Part shown: piece by piece, positions 20,871 through 33,189 of the stretch
Layout of the letters: each line of letters starts with the position of its first letter
Position numbering within the stretch: the first letter of the stretch is position 1
Assembly: GCA_030704615.1 (NCBI GenBank)
Contig: CM060732.1
Span: 53,797,053-53,861,052, forward strand
Direction of reading: 5' to 3'
DNA: 64,000 nucleotides
Origin: Takakia lepidozioides
Lineage: Eukaryota > Streptophyta > Takakiopsida > Takakiales > Takakiaceae
Notes under the pieces: model-generated
Database searches by the model: none
Seen by the model: only the letters and a program-made list of their open reading frames with translations
What the model was told of the DNA's origin: nothing
Translations under genes and position numbers: made by a program

Positions 20871-21366
20871 GAGCAAGAGTGATGCCACGTGTCATGAAGA
20901 TTGTTTTCCGAAATAGTTTATATTTTTAATGTTCATATTTTAATTTTTAGTTTTCATTTAATATTTAAAAGAACAGGGAGATTGCAGCCTTGGATTTTTT
21001 TTTTAATGGTATTATTTTTAATATTATTATTTAAAATGAAAGTGAATTAAATGATTTAAAATCTTCATTACATGGTGAAATTCTAACATGAAAACAGAAT
21101 GGATCCCTCCTGCATATTATCAACCACAAGGAGAATGAAAATAGTCAACTACAGGGCAATACAAGCCCTATAAATCACATTACAAAAATCCAAATGAGAC
21201 CAATATCCCAATGGACACCTCAAAAGCCACAAGGTCAAAAAATCCATGCCTCAAAAGGCCCAGCCAAAAACAAGCAAGCCCACACATGGGCTGAATTGTT
21301 GTAGCTAGTATATTCTAGTGTTATTAGAATCAAGAACTCTGTTAAACAGTGCAATACTGACTATCC

Positions 21367-24300
21367 CTACCGCAGCTTCATAAGTTTCAGTAACTTTAGA
21401 CTCCAAAGTGTTGTCTGGCCAACCACCTGCCCCAACTCGGTCTGTTTCCTAACACCATTCACATATGGTAGAGGGGTGTTACTGACACATGCCTCTTTGA
21501 TGTACACACAGGCATAATCAAGGGGCACAGCAGGGTACTCGTAACCCACCACAGCATCTTGAAGAGCAACAATCAGCCTTACTCCACATTTCTTGCGTTT
21601 GGAGTTCACATCCAACAGCCGAACCTCGTCACCCACCCTGAACTGTGATCCCAACTCCACACAAAAAAGAACACGATGTGAAAACCCATGACATACACAC
21701 GACTAGGACACTCAACATTTGCGAGTTAAAGAGAGCCCCAAGGTTGGAAAAAATATAACAGACAAGACAACGGCCTGGACTTACTCCATTTGCAGTCTCC
21801 AGTGGTGGTGAGACCTCTTTTGGGGGGCTACTCGCCGGGTCGACACTCTTGCCCCTCGTCTGTACCGGCTTGTCGACAATATCACCTTTGTTTGTCATAA
21901 GTTCCTGTGTCACAGACCAGAGATCAACCGGGAAAGCAATGAGCAAACAGGAATAGTGAATAGAAACAAAATCCAAGTATGAATCAAATAAAAAAAGCCA
22001 ACATGAAAAGCTGCAAAGAAAACCTAGCATTAATCAAGCAACCGAGGAGAAGCATCCAAGAAAGCAATGCAATGAATGAACCCACAAAAATTTAGCCTCT
22101 AGAGTACTGTCAGAATGTTTGTACCTTCACAGTAGCAGTGTTGTATGGTTGTTGTCCGAAAACAGGCTGAGACTCCAAAAACTTGGGAATACTGGCAGCT
22201 TTCGATGTCTTCCACAAGAAAGGCCACAACACCTCTGTTAGATACTCATCAGTTGGTGAATCTGGTTGCACCTTCCATGGCTCTGGAAAAATCCCACTGA
22301 AGGGAGGATTGTTTGCCGCATTTCTTGGTGTGTCGTCAACAAGAACAGTGTCCTCATAAGTCCATTCTGGCCAGTCTGCCCACACTGTAGACAAGTTCTT
22401 GAAATATAATGGCTTTGAATCAGACCCCTTACGGCATGGGAGGACTGGATCCTCGTCACAGTGAAGGGCATCCCACTGGAAAACCAGGTTAGTGTGGGCT
22501 GCAAAAATATAGTCCACCATTGGGAAGAAGTTGCGAGCTTGGCAACAAGACCACACCGCCACCTCAAAGTGTTCAAAACACTTTTGCAAAAAGTCATAAC
22601 AGCGTGGTCTCAAAACTACCATCTTCTTGCCACACATCTTCCCCACAAAACCTTTGGGAAGGGATGCAGGCCCATTAGCAGAATGAAAAGATTCACATAA
22701 CAGACCATTTAAGTCCAGAATTAGTAAATGCTTCCTCGTTGGTCCAGGAAGTAAACTGACATTTGGCTTCAACATGTGAGCAGGAGAAATTAAAGCAACA
22801 TGCTTGTTTGTTTTGTCCCCGTCTGCATCTTCCTCCCCATCTAAACTCCCACATACCTACATACCAGAATCCGGTGTGCCCGGCGGCTCTGTCACCATTG
22901 CCCCCTGGACTGCTACTGCCTTTGTACGTGGCAAGGGTTGAATTTCCACGTGTACCTCACAGCTGGCCTTCCCTGTATCCTGCTGCTGCTCGGTCAAAAT
23001 CAAAAGATCATCAGTGACAGGAAGACATAAGGGCTTAGAGTGAGCACCAGTTACCGTCTGAAATTGGGATTCCAAACATTTTGATACTGTCACAGCAGAC
23101 GTATCCATCGTAGATGTCACTGGTCCTACGCCTGGTAGATTAATCCCCAATCTGGTCACAATGGCTTTCTGGTACTCAATCATACTCTGCATCTGTAATT
23201 TTAATTCTGCCATGTCACATCCTTGTGATTCCACCAGTTTGTCCAAGCCATCCATCCTGCCAACTACTGTAGAATATGCGAGACTTCCCTCCTGCCAATC
23301 CATGAAAACTTGCCCAAGTATGAATCAACCAAAAAACCTAGCATGAACAACCATTGGAAAGAAAACCCAGGCCAAAAACCGTGAAAAAACCCTAGCAACC
23401 TATGATGCAGCAACCATTCTAGCAAACGTGGAAAACATACTTACCCGCCTGTCACTCCCAGTTGACAACCGTGACACTGAACCCTCTTGAATTTCATATA
23501 AGTAGGAGGGCACCCTGATAGTGTTTCCTACAAATTAATCCATGCCACAAACAAACCCATGCCACAAGTCAGTAAGCAATGTGAGGGCTGACTATATACA
23601 CATAGCAATTCAATGAGGAACAAAATACAGAGTCGTGATGATGCCACTTACCAAGCGTGCTTCCACCATTGCCTTCCCACCACGGCCAGTCTTGGTAGGA
23701 TTCAGAATTGCACCATTTGCCTTCTTCATGTTGCCCGACACTTTGTGGAACACCTCTGTCTGCCAGTAACTTACAAGCTTGTTCCATACCTCGTCAGATA
23801 CAGTAATGGGTTTCCCCTTACCACCCAACCACGCAGTGTGTGCTTCATAACGCTGGCTCTTCATTATTCTGCCAATTGTTTGTTTTAGGTGGAAGTCTTT
23901 TAACTCGTGTGGCGTATATGAAAATAGCTTAGCCAGGTGATCTCTGATTTCGTATACAACTTCATCAGGTTGGTTGTTGATGGCAAGGGAACAATCTAGC
24001 TTGCGATAAGCCTGTCCTTTAAGGGCAGCGTGCCATACATTCCGGGTCTGACCATACGGGGCTCCTTTGAGGTTCGTCAAAATCACCGTGGGAGGAAGAC
24101 CTGCAGCTATTCTCTCTTCTTGACCTTGGCAGCTTCAATTTTGGCTGAGCTATTAGCCCTCCTTAAAGCATTGGTTCTATCATTCTTTGAAACGGCACCC
24201 TCCCCTCCTTCAGAGACCTCCGTGCGCTCAGGAGAATTCAAAGCAGGATCCTGCCAAGTAGGGACTGGTGGCCATGGCTGTTGGCCAGAAGGCCGAGGAC

Positions 24301-25928
24301 CATACTGGCCATACTGTCCATAAGCAGGAGGATATTCCGGTGGCCTGCCACCCCCATAGCTATTAGGGGGTGGCAAATATGGTGGAGGAGGATACTGGCC
24401 ATACTGCCCATATGGAGGAGCACCATATTGACCCTGACCATACTGAGTGCCAGACTGTGGGTACTGAGGCATACCATAATAAGGTGGGGGTACTGGTGGC
24501 ACAGAACCCACAACGTTGGGAGAGTTAGGGCCACCTCCTGCGTTCTTGTGGGCGCCATCTCCATTGCTAGCAGCAGGGATCGTGGATCCAGTGCGCTTGT
24601 GCTTGCCCTGAAAAGAAATTCCCCCAGTACAATGTGGGTGATTACACATACATATAGGCAGCAAGCAGCAAATCCTTGAATTCAGGCAAAACAAACTGGA
24701 AGCACATATCATTTGTAAAGACAAGATTACCCAAAACTCAGTATGATCTTGGGCAGTAAATCTCCCAAATTTGATTGGCCCCAATGATGTCCTCCCAGTA
24801 CATTTTTGAGCCCTCTTAGGTATGGGGTGTTCCTGAAATCCATAGCAAGAATTCAAATGGACAAACCTGATGGGTCCATGAGAAGTATCCCTCCAAGTTT
24901 TACTGATATTCTGGGTGCATAAGTAACCCAAGTATCTCTATAAGTAGCCATTGTAGCTTAGTACCAGGACGTTGGTTTCATGGGGCAAAGAATTTGAACA
25001 CACCTGAAGTCTACATTGGCCTGACATCATGCCTTTGGCACTTCAACTTGTCTAGTGGAAATCATTTGTGATTGTGCCTTGGCTGACCCCTGCATTGTCC
25101 AACTTCCCTGTCTTGACAGACATACCCTATCTCTTCGTGATTTTACCAAAAACATACATAATTAGAATCATGGTCATTGTGAAGAACTATAACTCACAGA
25201 CGGAGAAGGTGTTCGTAGTGTAGATGATGGGCGTTTTTGTCCTGCGACATGAGCATGGGCATGTTCTCCTCGGCTTGCCGTGGCATCCGCCGACGACGCA
25301 CTCGCCTCGCACTGGCGTGGGAGGAGTGGATCGTCCTCATCGTCCTCAGAAGAGCCCTCATGCAGAATCGTAGTCTTCATCGTCTTCAGTCTGGCACTTT
25401 GCCTTGCAGGACCTTGATCCCTACCTTTTTCCTTCGGAGCGCGTGGCTTGCGAGGGCGATTCGCTCCCGCAAGCCTGCACAAACACCTCCATGACCTCCC
25501 TCTCAAACAATCACAAACAAATGTAAGCATACATACCCTAATACTCTTAAGCCTACGCTGAACCACAGCCGCACCCTACCAGGACGTAATGGCTGCCCAC
25601 GAATGACGGCGGACATCTCCCGCCTAATGACACACCCTCCTCAAACCTAATCGTCACTCACTGCATGTTGTTTGCCTCTCTGTTTGTACAAGTCGCAGCT
25701 ACTCGCCCCCATTTGTGCTATGAAGCTTATGATCGCTGTAGGAAGGTTAGAGGATAAGGCAAATCGCAAGTTTAGTGGGTGGGTATCCAAAGTCAGGAAC
25801 TAAACTCACCCATCTATCGACTGCTTGAACGTTGCTTCCACCTCCTTTATGGCAGCAATCCGGCGCTCTCGGAACTTCTCGTACTCAGTGAGAGGGACTG
25901 TCACTTCGAAGACCTTCCGCTTCACCAT
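21367..25928 (-). CDS. CACTA second protein (Transposase_24-like) carrying an FCP1/HAD-like exon
   Basis: A multi-exon minus-strand gene. Its first exon starts with ATG at 25928 (MVKRKVFEVTVPLTEYEKF) and ends at a GTGAGT donor at 25810. Later pieces: a basic/acidic exon at 25480-25200; a Pro/Gly/Tyr/Gln-rich stretch at 24610-24110; a segment at 24086-23650 with WNKLVSYWQTEVFHKVSGN and MKKANGA, like the Ptta/En/Spm Transposase_24 domain; a possible coiled coil at 23303-23150; a 221-codon HAD-phosphatase-like exon at 22775-22125; a short exon 21910-21786; and a last exon from about 21650 whose ELGQVVGQTTLW resembles the C-terminal motif of such proteins. In En/Spm the second protein binds subterminal repeats. 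Not all splice phases could be reconciled, especially into the HAD exon, so frameshifts or missed exons are possible. Not a verified intact gene. Confidence 0.6.
22125..22775 (-). other. FCP1/NIF-type HAD phosphatase-like exon inside the CACTA gene
   Basis: A continuous frame reads KHLLILDLNGLLCES (HAD motif I, first Asp kept, second position Asn), RPRCYDFLQKCFEHFEVAVW then S (motif II region) and DTVLVDDTPRNAANNPPFSG (motif IV DD). This order fits plant FCP1-homology HAD-like proteins, which commonly have DLNG. It ends at a plausible donor (GTGAAG followed by GTACAA). HAD phosphatases of this type dephosphorylate phosphoproteins; activity is unknown here because the second motif I aspartate is Asn. 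Confidence 0.75.
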
Positions 25929-26053
25929 GGACACTCAGAAACGATACTTATAGTATACTATAGATATAGAAATAGCACATTGGCAGCTGGTGCAAAACTA
26001 GAGACAATGCACTGTGCGTAGCATGCAAAGAGGGAAGGGGTGACGTTCAAAGC
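25929..26053. promoter_or_regulatory. Short divergent intergenic gap, candidate bidirectional promoter
   Basis: Only 125 bp separate the ATG of the minus-strand protein (25928) from the putative ATG of the plus-strand transposase (26054). It holds the perfect 14-bp palindrome TATAGTATACTATA at 25949-25962, which reads as a TATA-like box on both strands. 5' untranslated exons could move the true promoters, so this is inference from spacing and composition. Confidence 0.35.
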
Positions 26054-29000
26054 ATGTACAGTGCAGGTGGCGAACGGATGCGTAGGCGTAGAATAGATGA
26101 CCGTCTATGGCGAATGGAAGAAGCTTATGCCACAAGGAATGGGCATACAAAAATGCTATGCAACTGCGATGAGTGTCATGGAGGAAAAGTACTCTTGTTG
26201 GAAACAGTGAGGAATCATTACATGATACACGGGAGGGATCCTCTTCTCCAACGCTGTTCTCTTCCGGTAAGATCGTCACTTTCCCTTCAGCACTTTAGTT
26301 TGAATTTTGAATGCAACGATCCTCTTCTCCACATGTCGACATTTCGTTGGGTGATTGTAGTCAAGAAGTCATAAGATACAGACGTGAGTATGACTACGCC
26401 ACTTCCGTTATCACTTTAATTAATGCACATGTCGTGTTTTCATTGGTCATGTGTAGTCATGTAGTCATATATGACTAAGTAAGTGACTGCAACTATGACT
26501 TCAATGGTTACAAATGTCGTGTTTTGATTGGGTGTATATTCATAAGATACATACGTAAATATGACTGCATCACTGCAACGTCACCGTGCCTCCTATGTCA
26601 TAATATGAACAAGTGTCACATCGTTGTTGGTCCACTCACAAGATGACTATTGGGATGCAGGGATGTGAATATTCAGATGATGAAGACGAAGGCCCTGCGG
26701 CACAGCGGGAGCCCAATGTCACAGAGAACGCAGATGAGAGTGGTGGATTGGAGGTAGAAATGCAGCGTGCATTGCAGGAAGCGTTTCTCTTTGCAGATGC
26801 AAACAGAGAGGACCCCATTCATGGTGGAACCGATCACACATTTGCCGATCATGACGATGATCTCGACGATTCCGGAGACAATGAATTTGATGAGAATGCT
26901 CACCTGCACGTTGATCCCGAGTATGATAAACTCTTCCGACAGTCGCAATGTCCACTTTTTGAAGGGTGCTCCATCAGCCGGCTGCAAGCAACTTTGACGT
27001 TGCTGAACGCATGCACTACCCACAAGTGCACCAATGCATTTGTGGATGAGCTTCTGGGATTGTTGCGTAAGAGTTTTTTGCCTAAAGAGAATTCATTGCC
27101 GAAAACTCACTATGAAGCAAAAACCATGATTGCCAAGATGGGATTGCAGTACACCATGATTCATGCCTGTGAGCGTGGTTGTGTACTCTTCCGTGGGGAG
27201 TATGAGAATGTAGACATTTGCCCAGTGTGCCGCAGTTCCCGTTACATTCCAGGTCGTGGAAGTGTGCCCTGTCATTCCAAGGTTGAAACGTATGTACCGA
27301 TGTAAATCGATCGCTAACCTCATGACATGGCACGACAGACATAAGAGCCAGGATGGGTTGGTTCGACATCCAGCTGATAGCAAAGCATGGAGACACATTG
27401 ACACCACATTTGCGGATTTTGCTGCAGAGCCACGATCTCTGCGATTTGGATTGGCCTTAGACGGTGTAAATCCCTACGGAGCTCAATCCACAAGTTGGAG
27501 CACATGGCCCGTTCTCTTGGTCAATTACAATCTGCCTCCGTGGTTAATGACCAAAAAGTTCTTTGTCATGTTAGCGCTACTGATTCCTGGTAAGGAGTCT
27601 GTTACCTCGGACAACGTAGATGTTTACCTGATGCCCCTAGTGGAAGAGCTACTGGAACTATGGAGAGGGATTGCAGCTCATGATGTTTCCCGTCCTCGTG
27701 GTCAACGCGAATTCACACTGAGGGCAGTGTTGATGTGGTCAATCCATGACTACCCTGCATATGGCTTGCTCTCAGGTCAAGTGACGAAAGGTTATGCTGG
27801 TTGTCCAGCTTGTGGACCCGGGGTGACTTCACAGCAGTTACACACATGTGGAAAAATTGTTTTCCTAGGCCACCGAAGATTTTTGGCCCGCAATCATCCA
27901 TATAGAAGGTCAAGAATGTTCAATGGCGCTACTGAGCATGGAACTCCTCCAAAAACGCAGACTGGAACACAAATCAAGGACCTTGCAACAGCTCGCACTG
28001 CATGGGTGGAAAACGGAGGGACGCCAGATAGCAGGACAGACCCAGCAAAAACTCATGGAGTTAAGCGATTGTCAATTTTATATGTCTTACCTTATTGGGA
28101 GGTAATTCCTTCATGGCCTTTAAATTGGCTGTGTACATTTTTGCGTTTTCTGTTTAAATTGTGATGAGTAAATGCTCAATTGCTTATGTGTTCATTTTGT
28201 AGGGTCTCCTCATCCGCCACACGTTTGACGCAATGCATTGCGAGAAGAACTTGGCTAAAAATATTATTAAAACTATCTTTGGTGAGAAAGACACATTGAA
28301 AGTTCGCCGTGATTTGGAGCTACTTGGGATGCGCCCGGAATTGTGGCTACAACGTGATCCTGACAGAGCAGATACGTTAATTATGCCTCCTGCCCCTTAT
28401 GTCCTCACTGAGGCTGAGTTACAAGTCTTTCTGGAGATTGTGCAGAACTTGAAAGTGCCAACAGGCTACGCATCAGCTTTCAAAAAGCATGTGGTGAAGA
28501 AGAAGTTGTCAGGCATGAAATCACATGACTATCATGTGCTCATGCAGCAAATTATACCGCTTGCTATCCGTGGGCTCATGCCAAGTGGTCCTCGAAGGGC
28601 CATTTTGCGAGTATGTCGTGTATTTAAGAAGTTGTGTGCAAAAGTGGTGAATCCTGTAGAGTATGAGGAATTGAGAACTGAAGCAGTTCTCACTCTGTGT
28701 CTTATAGAGAAGGAGTTCCCACCATCATTTTTTGATGTGATGACACATCTGGTTGTTCACCTAGTGGATGAGTTGTACTTATGCGGGCCCGTAGCATCTC
28801 GTTGGATGTACCCCATGGAGCGGGCAATGAAGGGCTACGTAAGAAACATGGCAAGGCCCGAGGGGAGCATGGCAGAAGGATACCAATTTGAAGAAGCATT
28901 GGGTTTTTGCACAGAGTATATGGCAGGATTTGATGGAAGTGTACGAAGGGTGTGGGATGCAGATGAGGCAGAATCTGTGGAACGTGAAGTTGTGGAAGGA

Positions 29001-30173
29001 AGTTCTAAAGCCCGAAAATTGAATGACCTGTGTGATATTGTACATGAGTACATCATTCAGAACCATCCTCGTCTATCAGTCATGTTGGGGTAAGAAATCT
29101 ACTTCATTGACATTCAGATTTCCAAGTTTTAGTCATTTATCATTAGTTGGCATATGGCGTCTTTTCAAATCTCCCACGCCACCTCTGTCAATCTCCTGGC
29201 TGACCCTCGGATTGTGACAGGATATATGAAGCAGAGTCCACACGGATAGAAGCCAGACGACGCTTGTTTCGTGAGGAGCAAGGGCTGGAAGGCATGAGCA
29301 ATCCCACGGCAATTCAGTACCCTCCTGATTTGCATCCTTGTCCTCCATTTGCTGTTTGGCTCCCTCAAGGTGTACGGGATCATCTCTCAATTCAATCAGA
29401 TGGGCTTGATCCTACAACACGTGAGGAATTACTGGATCTTTCAAGGCCTCCATCATTTACTGCCCTGTCATTCAAGAGTATGACAGCGTATGGTAACCAT
29501 TACAGGGTTACATCCCCCGGCATGAACACAACAAGTATGGTGTCTTTTGATTGTGGAGTCTCATCTGTTTTCCAGCACCAGCCCATTACCAACAATTCAG
29601 GCAATGACATGGAGGAACCTACAAGATATGTGGGTCTTATAAGGGAGATTTTGCAAATTGACTATGGCCAAACACAGCCTATAGTGTTTTTGTGTTCGTG
29701 GGTACGGGCGAGTCGCGTGGGTCGTCAACCTATGTCAATGAAGCAGGATGATGCTGGCTTCACACTTGTCAATTTTAACCGTATGCTTCCACCTTCTGAG
29801 CAACCTTTTGTGTTTCCTGGCCAGGTTGATCAAGTGTTTTTTTCTGATTGTGTGAAGGAGCCGGGGTGGAAAGTCGTCCTGGAGAAGAGCCCCGAGCACG
29901 TAGAGTGGTCTGCGACATATCAATTGATAATGATGATGTGGCGGAAGTGGAAGGATTGTTAGCCCCACAAAGACTAGAGGAGACTGTGGTTACTGATGGC
30001 CCAACATGCAGCCGAGCGGTACCGGTTACTCCAGAGCAGGTGGCCTCCTTGTACCTCCGAGCACCCCGTATACGTGGTGATGATGTTCAGCCAACCCTTG
30101 GAGAAGATGAAGTCTGTGATGAAGACAGTGATACATGTAGTGACCCAGACATAGATGAGGATGATGAAGATTA
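26054..30173 (+). CDS. TNP2-type CACTA transposase (five coding parts, two frameshifts)
   Basis: The TNP2 transposase family cuts CACTA ends. Exon 26054-26266 has the N-terminal Cys motif CNCDECHGG; exon 26661 onward has LPKTHYEAKTMIAKMGLQYT and CERGCVLFRGEY...CPVCRSSRY. From about 27256 the frame changes to RLKRMYRCKSIANLMTWHD and runs to a GTAATT donor at 28102 after LPYWE. Exon 28203-29089 starts GLLIRHTFDAMHCEKNLAKN and contains a DUF4218-like part. Exon 29221 onward has the DUF4216-like C-terminal part. A further frame change near 29870 is needed to reach the acidic tail ending at 30173. Introns 26267-26660, 28102-28202 and 29090-29220 have GT/AG ends and fit the phase. Both shifts (near 27260 and 29870) would inactivate the protein unless they are sequence errors. 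Confidence 0.85.
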
Positions 30174-30519
30174 GATATGCGCGATTTGTGCACTCCAGTT
30201 ATAGACCATGCATGATAGTTTAAGGTGGTAACACTCCCTTCGCATTCCCATTAAGATATCATGCTTGGACACTGGATTTTATGATCAATTATGGAGTGCT
30301 TTCCTTTCAGCACCCTTTATTCATTTGTTGTTGCAATTGGCTTTGGACCAACCCGTGCTGGTACCATTGCCATGGGTTCTGCCTGCAATGTTTTCTGCCA
30401 TGGATTCGGCACACGCCACGAAAGGCCATCCAGACCATCCTCTGGAAATGCTCCAATGTTGTTTCAAACATCTCCACATTGCAATGGATACAACACTGAC
30501 ATTAGATGAGTGAAAGTGA
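30174..30519. other. 3' flank of the transposase, no gene recognised
   Basis: It shares scattered similarity with 30830-31060 (for example AGGCCATCCA and GGAAATGCT strings). This suggests a segmental duplication that also produced the two eS1 fragments downstream. Confidence 0.4.
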
Positions 30520-30760
30520 GACTAGACCTCCAGCCAGCCGGCTTTCCCACATCAAATTGAAGGGGATCTGTAGATTATAGATAACGGCTGTTGCCTTCTC
30601 AATGTCTTTTCCAATGACCTCTGCAATGAACTGGGGTATAAGATCCTTCAAATCACAAGTTTGAGCATCACGCACAAGCCACTTATGGGATAGAGTTTCC
30701 AATGCGAACCATTGGTCTTTTATTGATAGCATTGTTGTAAAATACATGGACCAACATGGT
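30520..30760 (-). pseudogene. Ribosomal protein eS1 (RPS3A) fragment 1
   Basis: The minus frame reads AQTCDLKDLIPQFIAEVIGK then DIEKATAVIYNLQ, matching the conserved C-terminal part of eukaryotic small-subunit protein eS1. Upstream sequence is unrelated to eS1 and is shared with fragment 2. It lies inside the CACTA element, so transposon capture of a host gene piece is likely. Confidence 0.7.
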
Positions 30761-31249
30761 CAATTTCGGGAATGACATATAGTACGCTTTCATGTACTAT
30801 GTAAGCATGCAACTATGTACCAGTGACGTGGCTTGTTCGCCACCTGTTTGCCCATTCAGCCAGCTCCACATTGTCATGGATTTTGCATGCTGGATTGTGA
30901 GGCCATCCACACTGTCCTCTAGAAATGCTATCATGGGGTTTCAGCTATGTCCATATTTCCCTGGATTATGCCTGCACGAAGCAAGACCAACTACATTTAG
31001 CACCCTCCACTTTATTATAGTATTGCAGCAACATTCAAAGCACTTCAATTTGTATCCATCGAAAACATCTAGGCTGGAAAAAGACATTGTCTTCTCCCCT
31101 TCCACTACACACGTGAAATGAAAGAAGCCAACCAACAGCATACCAGCCAAGAAAATATGAAACCAGCCAAGAAAAGAGCCAATATATGCAGTGAAGGTTG
31201 ACACTAAATGAAACTTATCCAACACTTACATTAGAGGAGGGAAGCTAAG

Positions 31250-31480
31250 TCTTACCTCCATAAGCTTGCCCACATCAAATTTGGGAGCTTTCAGAATTTC
31301 TCCTTTCCGGTTGAATGAACTTGGCTACAAGATCCTTCAAATCGCAAGTTTGAGCTTCACACACAATGAACTTGCAGGGATTGAGCTTCCAATGCGAACC
31401 AGGAGTCTTATATTGATAGCATTGTTGTAAAACACATGGACCAACAATGACAGTCTCTGGAATGACATATAGTACAGTAA
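31250..31480 (-). pseudogene. Ribosomal protein eS1 (RPS3A) fragment 2
   Basis: It reads CEAQTCDLKDLVAKFIQPE, then after an internal deletion ILKAPKFDVGKLME, both from the eS1 C-terminus. The piece between (VIG...NVFIRK in the family) is mostly lost. Upstream it shares VHVFYNNAINIR-type sequence with fragment 1, so the two were probably duplicated together. Confidence 0.7.
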
Positions 31481-31489
31481 TGACATATA

Positions 31490-31960
31490 GTACAGCATGC
31501 CGCTTCCAGTTGACCATCTACCCATGTAGGTTTCTTGTACCTATCCTTCCACATGGAATCATAGGTAACGTGGAGCTTGAAATCCAGCCCTCTTGGATGA
31601 ATGTGGACCCACACTCTATCCCTGCTCCTTCAGCTATCCATGCCTCTGACAGCCTACAATTCTACCAGCAAACACCCCAACCATACTGGTGTGGAGTTCT
31701 TCCCCAAAACACCCCAACCCTACTTATCACAATCTGAAATGCATCTGCTTCTCTCTGTAGTCCAACAGGCATTCGCCTTTTTGTCTCCATTGTCCCACCA
31801 TTGGGTCAGAAAGTGTTCACCCCAAAGCTTCTCCTCACCTCTATTATATGTTTTTGGATACTTCCCTGCTGCCACACTGGCAGTAACTTGCCAAAGTCAC
31901 TCCAAACCACCACAGATGTACCCAACGACCTAACTTACAGAATTCAATATGCATCTTGCC
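31490..31960 (-). pseudogene. OSB-like fragment near CACTA right end
   Basis: HIHPRGLDFKLHVTYDSMWK then DRYKKPTWVDGQLEA fits the PDF motif of organellar single-stranded DNA-binding (OSB) proteins. Further right on the same strand, degenerate sequence resembling DPSxWWxNxxKK lies near 31790. The upstream OB-fold is absent. The same piece recurs at least six times between 42.9 and 49.3 kb. Confidence 0.6.
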
Positions 31961-32639
31961 GCCGAGTCTGATGAGAGGGCAACACAGGCTGAAATAGGTT
32001 GAAGAAGAAAGTGCCCTACCACATTGTCCTTGACCTATCCTGACCCATGGAGGATTTGACCGATGACCTCTTGTGTGTGTTGCTTGTGTCTGTAGTCAGG
32101 TAATGTCGGATTGGTCTGTCAGATCGAACCACTACGGCGTAGATGAGTAGTCAGAGATTGAAACACGCTTGCTAAGACCAAGCTGACATCATCGCGTTCC
32201 ATCCCTCAGCTATGTGGTGTGGCGCAGGAGACAAAAAGACGCCAAGTCCCAGCCCTGCTTTCTGTTCACGATTACACTAATGGACAACCTTATTAGCAAT
32301 TTTTTTAACTTTTTTTAACCTAATGGGCAACCTTATTTGCATTATATGTGCCTTCAAAATGACACGTGTAGTGATGTAGTCGTATAAATAGAGCTCTGAA
32401 ACCATCTTCAGTCATGGAGTCATAATATTCCATGAAACGTCGTTCACGTGTAGTCAAACATATCACACTAGTCATATAAACCATCCCTGTCATCATGGTC
32501 AACAATGTTTGACCAATGCTCCCTAACTTTCCGGAGTCATGTAGTGATATCCATTACTACAAAGTCATAAAACTAAAACTGTAATGCATTTCAGCGCTCT
32601 GTAGTCATGTACCTAGTGCAGTTTTTATGACTCCGCCAA
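31961..32639. repeat. Right subterminal region of the CACTA element
   Basis: From about 32340 the sequence is rich in TGTAGTCATG, GAGTCATA and GTCATATAAAC-like strings in both orientations. The rest shows no gene. Confidence 0.45.
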
Positions 32640-32674
32640 ACCCGTAGTCCTAAAAACGCTCATCTCTTGTAGTG
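32640..32674 (-). mobile_element. CACTA right terminal inverted repeat
   Basis: The complement begins CACTACAAGAGATGAGCG and continues TTTTTAGGACTACGGG. It resembles the starts at 42214 and 47808 (CACTACAACAAATTGCGG, CACTACAACAGATTGCGG). The next three bases, CAA, would be the target duplication, but the left end is missing, so this cannot be checked here. Confidence 0.7.
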
Positions 32675-33189
32675 CAATGCACCACTTGAATATGACTTTT
32701 ATGTTCCTCCACCGTAACACGAGAGACAAAGCAATTGCTGTAAGCCATCAGGAACCGCCGTATACATCGTCTTTCTCCTCCAGTGACAATGGGTCCAATG
32801 TTAGACTCCCAATTGTCCTCCGTAACTGCAACCTTAAGTTCAACAGACTTAAGGTTGCAAAACGCTTCCTCTTAGAGGTAGAGGAAGCGTCCCGTGATTG
32901 CTATGCCGCAACCTCTTGAGCAGTGCTTCCTGCCTGCTTAGTCAATGACAAGGCCTCAGCCTGCCCCATCATCTCATCCTTTAGGACCTCCTCAACCCGA
33001 GAAGAATCCCCAACCTCATCCATCACAACTGCCTTGGCTGCCAACTCCCTCTGAACCTCGAGCACCTCCCACGTGTGCCATGGATGTCTACACCCCGTGG
33101 TCCTCACCGGCTCGTCCACATTCACTGCCTGTACCGTCTCGGCAGGCAGAGAGACCGTCAAAGGAAGTGCACTCTGCACTCTACATTGC

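Larger units (their letters stand above)
20440..32674 (+). mobile_element. Large CACTA (En/Spm) transposon, left terminus unresolved
   Basis: It contains a TNP2-type transposase on the plus strand, a second transposon protein on the minus strand, and a right end whose complement reads CACTACAAGAGATGAGCG, ending at 32674. Families of this type make 3-bp target duplications. Subterminal repeats built on GTCATATGAC/TGTAGTCATG occur at 20500-20870 and 32340-32660. No CACTA left end was found; the element is probably truncated near 20440, where Ty3-type sequence starts. Fragments of host genes (eS1 and OSB) lie between the transposase and the right end. Confidence 0.75.
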
